64,000 bases of DNA from Sitta carolinensis (taxonomy: Eukaryota > Chordata > Aves > Passeriformes > Sittidae). The stretch spans positions 17,830,028-17,894,027 of the forward strand of contig JAVUNC010000006.1 of assembly GCA_032173965.1 (NCBI GenBank). The letters run 5' to 3'. The translations under genes were made by a program, and so were the position numbers. Positions 1 to 12,000 of this stretch are shown here, in pieces (positions within the stretch are counted from its first letter, which is position 1; every line of letters starts with the position of its first letter). A model generated the notes under the pieces. It ran no database searches and was not told the DNA's origin. It was given only the letters and a program-made list of their open reading frames with translations.

Positions 1-24
1 AGTATCTTAATTTTATTACTTTAG

Positions 25-78
25 AAGATGATATGTTTGTATTGTGCAACCAAAACAAAGAACTTGTTTCATATCGTG
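25..78 (+). CDS. SCFD1: SCFD1 coding exon (sixth of the gene, first in window)
   Basis: The acceptor is tttag at 20-24 and the donor GTAAGT starts at 79. The exon reads [17 protein letters not shown] after a split Glu codon and ends in phase 1. The sequence begins inside the gene: the five preceding coding exons and the promoter are upstream of the window. Confidence 0.95.
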
Positions 79-3000
79 GTAAGTAGAATTTATATAAAAA
101 TTATATGGGAATGTCTGAAATTGAAATTTACTTTTGAAGTTGTAGCTAATAACCAGCAAATTTACGAGAAAGAAAAGGAATCTCCAAACAAGAGGTGGGA
201 TTTAGAAATTTTAAATATAGATAACTGCATTCTATAATTAATTATTTTACACAGGTAATTTTTGAGGATTTTCTTCCTGAAAGATGTTTGCCAAGTGGAT
301 GGCCATTTCTGTTGTATATCATGTTTCTTACTGAGTTAATCAATACTAATAGAATTTTTGTGTTTTGTTAATGCAATACCCGGTTTGGGGTTTTTTGGGG
401 GTTTTGGGGGTGTTTTTTGGGTTTTGGTTTCTTTTTGGTTTTGTTAATGTAGTACTAACACAATCCAAAACATACGTATTCAGTGAGAGAGATTTGGAAA
501 TGATTGTATAGTGTTTGACCTTTATACAGTAAGCAATAATTAAGTTCTTCCAGTTTTTTTCTCAGAAAAAAAAGGGGGTGGAAACTAATTGATGTGCTAA
601 GAGGGGCATTTCAGGATGTAATCTCTTCTGCAACAAAAGCTTTTGACTACTAACAGCCATCAGATAAGAAGAGGATTGCTCTCTCACTATTAAAGTGGCA
701 TAAACTTACTTAACCCTATTCTTTTTTCCACACTGTTTTAGCCATTAACCGACCAGATATAACAGACACAGAAATGGAAACTATAATGGACACTATTGTT
801 GATAGTCTCTTCTGTTTTTTTGTTACACTTGGTAAGTTTCCAAATTCTAGAATATTTTCCATATTCAGTGAGGTAAATAGAAGTCTTGTGATTTCATATA
901 GAAAATTAAAAGCAGAATTTGGTCTGTGCCCAAAATCTCATTAATTCACAGGGTGGGATAATGATCTTGCTCAAATTATTGCTTTATATACTGCAAAGTA
1001 CAATAAAGGCTGTTCTTCATGGGAGTTGAGTCTTAGTCTTCAGTATCAATGGGAGAAGAATACTGAAATAAAAAGGTTTGGATTCACTGTTTTAACAAAA
1101 TCCTAGTTTGCAATGAAGATAATAGTGCTTTGAGTTTGGATTTGTCATTCTCAAAAAAAACCCCAACCCTCTAAACACCACAGAATTAGAAGAAAAAAAT
1201 TCCTCACACAAACCGTGCAATGATCTAACTGACATAACTTCCTAAAGGAATAGGTAGATATATTAAATTTACTTATTTTATTGTGAGTTTCCTTGATGCT
1301 TAGCTGACATATTTTTCATAGTGATGACATTTAACTTAAGTTGTAACTGAAATTGGTCCATCTGAGATAGCTTTCCTGCAAGGGGAGCTGGGGGTTGCTA
1401 TGGGGCAGTCTGTTGAAGAGAGATTCCCTTGGACCTCTTCAGTTCTTTCAAGTGTTAGTGTGATACAAATTAATGTCTTTTCCTCAGTCACTTAAAATCT
1501 GTGGGTTTGGAATTTTTATATTTGTGTAGATAAGCATGAGAAACAGTAGCTAAATATTTTGAAACCTGAAAGCCAAAAGGAAATGTGCTTTTGAAAATAG
1601 CATTACCATAGATACATAGTCCTGGACATAGCAGTGAGTTGTAACAGCTATATTGTGGTGGTATAATACTTACTATTGTGTTCAAGGGACTTCTGACCTT
1701 TTGAAAATAACTTCTAATGCATCTGTATGAGATGGTTTGTCCCCTCCAACAGTACATTAGCTTTCTTTCTAGTCTACACTCTATTTCTTATAAATTGGTG
1801 CATGGGATATTCACTTACTCCTTAAAACTCTATTTAATATTTCTAGATAGTATTTTTTGTTTCATAGATAAAGTCTGCAAGAGAAAAGTTTAATGTAACT
1901 TTGTGCTTAATCTCAGAATGTTAGTGAAAGTTGTTTATGAAGAGTAATGTACTATAGAATCTGAAAATTACAATGCACGTAGAAGTCAATGTATCTTTTA
2001 TTAGGCGCTATACCTATAATCAGATGCTCAAGAGGAACTGCAGCTGAAATGGTGGCAGTGGTAAGAACTATTTTTCTAAACACCTATCATAGCTTTACAA
2101 CTTTTCAAATACCACTTTCACTTTTCTCAGTACTAGGCAGAGATATAGTGTCATTGTATCCTTTTCCTTATGAAGGAAATGAAACTGTAAAAAATATACA
2201 TCCATTTTCCTTTCTGATTTCAGTTCCACAGAACTGCGGTAGAAACTGAAATGTTAGGAAATCAGATAATGAGAAACTTAAACATAAATAATTATTCCTA
2301 GTCTCGCTTTTATGAAACAACTGTATGGTGGTGTCTGACAGCCCAATTTGCTGCTTCTGATGTGGTTCCCTCTTGATGCTTCCTACTGGTATTTTCTACT
2401 TGCATTATTTAGGGAAAAAGTTGTTAATTGTCTGGGAGGAGATTAGTAGACATAAAGGAAACATCTTTAGTGTAGTCCTGGACATAGATACAAATGCTGG
2501 AGGGGCAAAATAGATGTAAGATTTCTTTCTTTACCATGTGCACTGGACCTAGCATTCCTGCATTTAAGACATTTATAAACTACAAAAACAGCACAATAAA
2601 ACCTTTAATGTTGATTGTTTAAAGATGTTAAGAAACCATTGGTTTATTAAAAGTGGTTTTGTTTTTGCCCTCCTCAGAAATTGGATAAGAAGCTCAGAGA
2701 GAATTTAAGAGATGCCAGAAACAGTCTTTTTACAGGTGACACACTTGGAGCTGGCCAGTTCAGGTATTGCATTAGTAATTTTTTTTTTTTTTTCATATAT
2801 TAGTTGTCTGGGTAAGTCACCACTGTACTGAAAACTATATTTACAAGAATTTGGTTCAAATTCTATATTAAAAGAATTTACATACTTTCAAGGGAGTTTT
2901 CTAATCCCACAGCATTACCCATTTAAAAACTTTCATAACTATAAGGTGTATGGTCCTAGGACAGTAAGTCAGAAATTATGTTATGAACCAGTTCATTTCG

Positions 3001-6000
3001 TTCAGCCACTAAACCCAGCAAGAGCCGAACTTCTGCAAATACACTCTGTTTACAGGGCTATGAAAGGCAGTTGTGGATGTCTGAACATAGCTCTGAGCAA
3101 CTCTTAGTCCTTTAAAAGAAAGACTCATTTTCTTGCTTGTAAACGCTGTTGCCAGTTTAGTTATGTCAAAAGCAAGTGTTTCCCAGCTGACCCCTATCTT
3201 TACCAGAGGACGCTGCTTGAGGACTACCACCTGGCTAATTAAGGTCTGTTAAGTCATGGCCATTTGAATCCTTTGTGTGTGCTTGTGAGGATTTGATGAA
3301 GTGTTCTCAGTAGCATCCCTATATACTGTTGCCCCCGGATAGCTAAATACTCCATAGACTGCCTTAGTAAGGTGTTTTATGAGAGTTTATACTGTACATG
3401 AAGAGGAGGAAATGTATTGGCATGACTATAGCTGAAGGAAATTTATAATCTGCTAACTGGGTATAAAACAGTCATCATACTTTTATCTCAAAATATGAGC
3501 TTGGATAAAAGGCACAAAAACATCAAAGTTGGCAAAAGGAATGAGAATGAAAGGAGAGAGAATAGTTGTGAATTGCCAGTTTCTTCATTTTCATGGGAAT
3601 TGAATTGTAAGTGCTGCTTTTTCTTCAGAGGTGTGCCTTGTTTTCCTGATAATGTAGCATCATTGCCCTCAAAATTAAAATGCAAGGTAAAGGAAACATA
3701 GGAAACTTTAACCAGTTGAATGGCTTCAGATCTTTAGTTTGTTTTTTCAGAATCAGGTGATCAGGTGACTAAGGCTCTTGAGATTATATATTTAAGTGAA
3801 TATACTTACTCCAAGTAAATCCAGAGCTTGGAATTTAAAGCTTTTAATGCTTTTACTCTGTTCAAATGCACTTTAACTGCATGTTTGTAGGGGTAATGTG
3901 CTTAAGAGAAAGGGTTGTTATAATGTTTGTTAGCTCAGTCTTCCCATCTTCACTATCAATTTTTCTGTAGCTGTAGCCCAAGTCCTTTAGGCATGAATGC
4001 ATTTGTTACTACAAAAATGGGTATTGATGGAATTACCACAGTGATCTCAGAAGTTCGTAATTTGTTTTTGTATGGACTTCATATACAAGCAAAGAGAAAA
4101 TGAAATTAGAAACTCTTGGAAGTGAAATTTTATATTTGAGGATTGTAATGGGGATTAAGGTCAAATATTACCCACTAAAACAGTTTTTTTGGAACTCAAA
4201 TGTGTATCCACACAAAGATATATTTGGTAATACCTAAGAAGTTAGTTGCTGTTCAGTGTTTTGACTTCTGCTCAATATTTATATATTGGTAATTTCACTT
4301 AGTACAAAATAATTTTTTATTGTTCCTAAGATTAGATTAATGGAATTTATCATAGTGATCAGCCCCAGTTACTTTCAGGAAGGCTAGAGGAGCTCAGCAT
4401 TAGGCAGTTTGGTTTTTGAAATACAATACAGGAGGTGGCTGATACCACTCAGGGTGTTACTGGGATTCTTTAACCATGTTTAAAGAAGTACTAACACAGT
4501 GTCATCTTTTCAGCTTCCAAAGGCCCTTATTAGTCCTTGTTGACAGAAACATAGATTTAGCAACTCCTCTACATCATACTTGGACATACCAAGCTTTAGT
4601 GCATGATGTTCTGGTAAGGATAAATCTAATTTTGTTACCAAAACTATTTTTTCACTCAGTTTCTTGTTAAAACTTACTTAAGATTCTCTCTTAATCCAAA
4701 ATCTGTTTTGTCTGTTTTATTTGGAAGTTGTATTAGTAAAGAACAACTTGGAAGATTTTCTCTAGAAGGTTTATTGAACAATAATTTCTAAAATACTTAA
4801 AAAGCTGAAATCTTGGTGTCATCAAAAGATCTCTAATTTAGCAATCCTGGCTTTTTCTTCAGTAGCTCATGATCTGTATGTTACGTAATATCCAAATTCC
4901 ATTAGTTGCAATTCGGTTTTGAAAAAGAAATACTTTTAATGTGTTTTTAAACCAATTTTGGTTTTAGTTTGAACTTCTTTAGTTTGAACTTTGGTTTTAG
5001 TGTGAACTTCTAAAAATACTTTTTTGTGTTTTTCTCCACAAGGTGGTGTAGGTGTTCAGTGCAGACTGGTATATAGTCCTACTGTAAGGAATCTAAAACA
5101 GAATTTTAAATTTATTTTTTTTAATCTAGATAACCTTAAGCTGCCTTTATTTCTTCAAGTTTATTTTATAAAACTAATAGTAGAAATGTACTTGAATGAT
5201 AGCTCATTCTGTTTACCTCAAATTTGTGCATTTTGTGTATAGGTGTGGATTAAATAATAAAGAAAAAAAAGAGTAAGAGTAATTAGTATCTGGAGGCTTT
5301 TTATGTGCTGAGAGTTATTTGTGAAAATAATTTCAATATCTAGGTTTAAGAATTATTTTGGATTTATTATTGAGACTGTTAGAAGCATACATGAAATATG
5401 CACGTGCACATATATTTCATGTACAAAATTGGTGGTGAACTGTACAGTCATACACAGTGTCCAGAAACTTGTGTTGCTACAGTGAAAATATTTCAGCGCT
5501 TGTGGAATGTTTTAGGGCACTTGTAAATTTTATTTTATGTAATTATTTTGTTTTCATAAGTGCTTTCCTCTTAAGGGTGCTTTCTGCAAATAATGATTTT
5601 TGACCTAGTTTCTTTACTAAAAGAATATCTGAAAAAACCACAGTTTGCACGAGTTTTCTCCAGAAAGTGTTGAGCTGGCTAGAGACTTGCAGGTAGAAGT
5701 AGTGAATTTCTCCAGGTTTCTTTTTAAAGTAGTGTTGGGTGGCCTCAGGCATGAGTTGGGACAGGACTTGAGTTCATCAAGATGCAGAGTGATAAAAGAT
5801 GTACTGGAAGCTGAGGACAGCTAGGGCTACAAATATGGTGGGGTATTGGAATAACACTAGAAGATTTACCCAAAGATCGTTGGAGCTCTACTGCATCAGG
5901 CTTCTGTATTATTTCAAAACTAGTCAAGTTATTCACCTTAAAGGCAAGCCTGCCGAACTCTTCACATATTGAGCATAATATTTCATGAAATAACTGCAGT

Positions 6001-9000
6001 AGTCTTTTAAGAGGCCATAAATTGTAAGCATGAAAGTGTTACCAAGATGTTGATTATGTAAACTGTATTTTCAAACAAATTGGATTTTGTTTAAGGTCTC
6101 AGTTACAATAGTCCAGGAATGCTATGCAATGTTGAACTACCCAGAAACAAAGTTGAGTGCTGCAATCATTGAGATTATAACCATGCTGTTTCTGGACATA
6201 AACATGCTTACATGAAGGTTATCCTGAATTTTTATTTCTGAATAAAAAACCTTTCATCAGTGGGTACAGAAAAATGTGAGGCATGATTAGAAAGTCTAAT
6301 AAGGACAAAATGGGGAGTTGAAAGGAAGAACATTAATCAATAAGAGTTATTTTAGGAAAACTTGTAAATGCCAGAACTAAAACGCAGGTCACTGGTGAGT
6401 TAAAATGTTCCAAAACATAGGTCTCCATTAAAAATTACAGCTAAATTTATAATCAAATTAATTCTCTTCAAGATTTTATCAAATATGCGTACTTGAAAAA
6501 TACTTTTTTTTTTTTTCTGAAACAGTAGACACCTCTTGTAAGATGAGGTTTGTGCTCATCAACTGCATGTGTTTCCTTTGAGTAGCTACTTGGTTATATT
6601 TCTATTCTGGCAGGAATCATTTGTAGTATTTAAGTCCCTGCCAAGGGATAACTAGAAACATTTTAAAACTTTATTTGACTGTGTTTCATTCACAGTGATC
6701 CATTTCTGTATCCTTTAATGAAAATAATAAAGTGATGTTTTATTTCTGGAAAAAGTATCTATTCTAAAAGGTCATAACAGTTTTGGACTAGTTGAAGATT
6801 TCACTCTATCATTATTTGTCAAGCAAAGAGCACCTTTGAAGTTTTAAATGTTCTCGAAAAGAGCTAGGACAAATTCAGCAAGTGGAACACTTGTTAATAT
6901 TCTTTGTTGAAAATCAGAGAGAATAGGTAAGCTGCAGAAAATACAGGGCAGTCTTTGGCAGTGGGGGAAAGAACTAGAAGACCCACAGGGAGCAGTGTAG
7001 TGACATGAGCGCAATGGTGTCCTCTAGCAAAGTGATGTAGTCTCTATGTTCATGCATCTGTGGAAGAAAAAAAAACAGTATGGGAAAACAGCAGCTTTGT
7101 TGCAAAGGTTTGCTTTATCATGCATTCACTATTTTGCTAGTGCTCAAAAAGTTAGAGAAAGAGCTGTGAAGGTGTGGCTAAATAGTCCTCAGTGAGTAAT
7201 CTTGTTGCTGATGTCAGCAGCTTCTTAGCAGCTTTGATATATATGTAGTAGTCATGTAAGTGAACAGACGTAGAAACACTTTTTGTCTGCAACATAGAAA
7301 CTTTTCTCCTTCAAACTTTTGTAGAGTTGTTAGAGCAGTCTTTGCTAAATAGCTTATTTTCTATGCAGAAAACGGTGTCCCAAGTTCAGTGTCAGAAGAG
7401 TGCTTGCATAGGAGATAATCAAATGTCATTGCTTACCATTTGTTGCCTTGTTTAGTATTGAACTGATCACAGTTCAGTAACTGTAATTTTGGAATCCTTA
7501 TATTGCTGTTGTTATTGTCTAGTTAACTAGTAAAGTGTTTCCTGCCTACTTATGAAGTTCTAATAAATAGCTGTTATTTTTTAGAAAATATTCTAGAAGA
7601 TATTTTGTTGAGCATAAAAGACTGAACAAACAATTAAGCTGTCAGTTATTTACATAAGATTCCCCTTTATTTTAGGATTTCCATTTGAATAGAGTTAACT
7701 TGGAAGAATCAGCAGGAACAGAAAGTACTCCAGCAGGTGCTAAGACCTAAGAAAAAAAATAAGAAGTCCTATGATTTAACTATCTCTGATAAATTCTGGC
7801 AAAAGCATAAGGGCAGGTAAGCCATAAAGGTTTACACTTTGTATTAAATTAGTCAATATAAATTCTAAGTATTCTTCATATATGCTAGTTCTGTTTTAAG
7901 CTTATTTGAAAATTTTTCTGTCTTGGGAGCTTTTTTATGATGTGTATTGGGTCTGGCTGAGCTGAAGTTCATTTCCCCACAGCAGCCCTCACAGTGCTGT
8001 GCCTTGCATTGGTAGCTGGAAAGGTGTCAATAACACACACCAGTGCTCTGGCTACTGCTGAGCAGGGCTGCCCCAGCAGCAGCGCTCTCTCCCCAACATT
8101 CCCCTTCACCAGCAGACTGAGGTGGGCAAGATCTTGGGAGGGGGGCATAGCCAGGACAGCTCCCCCAAACTGACCAGAGATACCCCCTGCCTTTCTGTAC
8201 CATACCATTCTATTCCATTCCACTGTGTGCCACTGTTCAGCGATAAAACCTAAGAGAACGGAGGAGAAGGGTGCCGCATTCAATGGGGGTTTTTTAAAAT
8301 GTTTTTCTTCTGGAACAACTACTCTGCCTGCTGAAGCCCTGCTTCCTCAGAAATGGCCACACATCATCTGCTGGTGGGAAGTAGAGAATAAAACCTGTCA
8401 TTTTCCTTAGCTTTCACACATAAGCTTTCCTATTTTCAACTACCTGACCATGACTTTCTGGGTTTTTCTACCTTGCTTTCTCCCCACCCAGTCTTGCTGA
8501 GGAGGAGCGATAGAGTCATTTGGTAAGCATGTGATGTCCAGCCAGGGTCAACCCACCACATAAGGAATGATCATTACTAGTATTCACTGTCCTTGATACT
8601 AGTCTCTTAGCTCTTTGTTACAGAGCTCAAAATTGTTCTTACCAAAATTACATAGAATTATTGAGAGCAGCAAATATATCTTAGAAAGTTTAAGTAAACC
8701 TGCAGATGTCATTATTTTCAATGATTTGATTCTGCTACATGATTTGTGTATTGTTATTTCCAAAAAGGTTTTTATTGTCTGGTTCTAGTATTTCAGTTTG
8801 TTGATTTAACTGAGCTTAATGCATACTATTGCATTAGTCCTTTTCCAGAGGTGGCCGAGTCCGTTCAGCAAGAACTGGAATCTTACAGAGCCCAAGAAGA
8901 TGAAGTCAAAAGACTTAAAAGTATCATGGTAAGTTTTATCACCTGTATGTGTTTTATGTAAAGCATAATAGGGCTTGTAGAGATGCCTAGCCTACCCTGT

Positions 9001-12000
9001 CATCCCACAGACAGAAGTTTTCAGTTCATGCTGAATTTTAGGCATGATACAATCTTAAAAGTAGGACTAGAAGTACCATTTTTCATGAGAAGTTTCAATC
9101 TCTTGTTCATTGGTTTTGCAATTATATAACTTCTGTACTAACTGAAAAACACAATCCAGGCATTAGTACCATTATGAGAAAACAGATTGTAAATGTACTG
9201 ACTTTTTCTGTGTGTTTGATGTTTGTATTTATTATGACTATTTTGATTCCTGTTTTCAAACCCTTCCTCAAAACCCAGGGCATTGAAGGGGAGGATGAAG
9301 GGGCAATAAGTATGCTTTCAGATAATACAGCTAAGCTAACGTCAGCTGTCAGGTAAGTAGTCAGTAATGCATTATTGTTTAATTATCTGTGAACTATTTC
9401 TAATTTTTTTCTGTTATTATTGTACTTTCAGTTTTCTTTGAAATAAATATTATTAAATGTAGGCTGTTCAGCTCTATAATATAGTTTAAATATTTTATAA
9501 TTCTGATAAAGTTAAATGCAGTGTCCTAAACCATTGCTTGCATATATAACTTCCACAATGCGTTTGTCTTTGGAGTGTTCTCTCAGCAAAGAAAAGTAGT
9601 CTAAGTCCATCATAGGTTTGCTTGCACTGTTCCACCAAAACCTCCAACTTCTGCATTCTTTTATAATAAAAATAGTGAAATCCCCTTCTTCAGGTGTGGT
9701 TATGAGAGTCATTGTATCTATACGCTGTCATTTTTTAGTTCCAACCCTATTCTGTAATTTAAGATTTTAATAGCCTTTAAAGGTCCTCTCCAACCCAGAC
9801 TGTTCTCTAATTCTCTAAATGTTTAAGTACCTACTGTATACAGTACACAATTCAAGTAACAGTGCAAATCAGCAGGTTAGTTTGTATTTAATCTCTTCAG
9901 CTCTCTTCCAGAACTTCTGGAGAAGAAGAGGCTCATCGATCTTCATACAAATGTTGCAACAGCCGTTTTGGAGCACATAAAGGTACAATTGAGTTTTCTG
10001 TCAGTGGTACTCTTTAACTGAAGGAGTATATTTCAGGCAGTGAAGATAAGAAAGTGAGCCTTCTCAATGGTGCTACTTTTCTAGAATTCACTGTATACCA
10101 TTACTTAGTATTGAAGGGTGAGAGAGAATGAATTTTGAATACCTCTGCACGGGAAAGCAAAGCACAACAATTTTTTTTTCTTATCAGAATTTACTAGTAT
10201 ATTCTCATTTCTTTTAATCGTGGCCACAACTGTTATTGTGGGTCGAAGTCTTTAAAAAAATAAATTTATGATGGAAGTGTTTCATTTATTTCAGAGTTGT
10301 GTCATGGCAATTCATGACTTCAGTCTAAGCAATTTTCTGTTCTGTCTGTGTTTGTGAGAATGGCACTGTTGACTGCTTACCAACAAAACTCACACCCAGA
10401 GATGTGGCAATAACGATGCAAGTTACTGAAGTGGTCTTTCCAGCAGGATGTGTGTTGGATATCTTGTTATAATATATATATAGTTTAAGAACTTCACAAG
10501 GGGGTTTGTCCTTTCTGTTTTAAGTTTGCTGCTTTTGTCAGAGACCTTGCAGAGGGATTGGTGTCAAGTGTGAAGGCCCTGGTTACTGCTAGGATAACTT
10601 GAAAAATGGATTTGTTTTCACAGTATGAAAACAGAAGTTGTAGATGAGGCTTGCAGAAACATTGAAATTCTCTCTAGTTTTGGAAAGTGCTTCAAGCACC
10701 AAGTCTCATTGAAAATCAATAATTAGAGAGTTTTACCCCAAGCTACTTTAAATTCATGGAAGGCAATGTGTTTTGGCTAGCTTTAACATTTGTAAAAAAT
10801 GAAAGAGCTGTCCTCAGTCATTATTGCTTCTGATTTTTTTTTTTAAGTACTCTATATGAACAAAGGATTAATTCTGCAATTAAATGAATAAATTAATTTT
10901 ACACATTTATAAAGATGGAGAAGAGATAATAAGTGTCTCTGTGCTTAGCTCATTACTGTAGGGGCTAGGATATGGGCTTTTGCACTATTAGGTATGTCAG
11001 TTTTCATATCTGGCAATTTAAAAGCAGTACTCTAGTACCACTGAAAAAAAAATTGAAGTCAACAACAAGAATATTTGATGCCTTGTCTGTAAAATCACTT
11101 TTCTAAGAAAGATACTGGCATGATAATGGCAGGCCTAGACCAGTAGTATTCTGTATATGATTTGTTGGTTGGAATACAAGTTTCAAAGCAAGATGTAGAA
11201 TGGCAGTAACATCAGTTTGGCTTTCCTTTCTTTCAATGAGCTGGAATCAGATGCATTAGATGATAGCAGCACACTTGATTACCTGAAAGGAATTGCTTGG
11301 AAGGAATTGCCTTATCTGGGCACTCAACCAGCCCTTGGCTTACTGCTCTGATAGGGAGCCTGCTATTAGGGAGTACCCTAGAAGTGGTGGTCTGTTCCTC
11401 CATGGTTCTGAATTCTGGTACTGCAGTGTACTCAGGCTCTTTACCTTCTTATTTTACAAAGGTCAAAGAAAATTGTGAGACAAATGGCCGTGCAGTTTCT
11501 TCAATATATGGATATGTACATCTCTGTCATGTTTTCTCTTGATTTAGAAAGCATCAGTTCATCTCCAGATATTTAGGGACCTGTCTTAAACTAATGCAGA
11601 TGGACACTTTTTTTTCTATTGAAATTTTCCCATGGTAAAGTCTTTTAACTGAATCAATGTAAAGTTTATTCCAACTGCTTTCTCCTGACCATTTTCTCCT
11701 CTCTTTTCACCCTCCAGTGTTAGAAACAAGGTCTTTTAATCTTGAGCTGTGGAATTTTAATATGCAGGATGTTATACTACCTAATGGATTCCTCAAAAAT
11801 ACTCTCAAAAAGGGCAGCATCTCATCTGGTACTTTTAAAAGAAATTCTGATGAGACCTTGACCCTGGTTAATAGATTTTATATACAGTTAAATAATGAAA
11901 CCAGATTAGGATAAGACAATTTTTTTTGCAAATAAGTGCTGAGGTCATGAGGAGCTAGTGAGGCACCATGCTCTTTTTCAGGTTATTATATTTTCACTTC

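Larger units (their letters stand above)
2764..7675 (+). other. Two SCFD1 introns flanking the exon at 4514-4613
   Basis: 2764-4513 carries a 15-base T run at 2779-2793. 4614-7675 holds an imperfect 33-base tandem duplication (about 4956-5011) and an inverted repeat at 5388-5423. No gene or known interspersed repeat is seen. Confidence 0.6.

Noticed and set aside
8225..8410. Short open frame in the ERVL LTR
   Set aside because: LTRs of this class do not encode protein; the frame is incidental.
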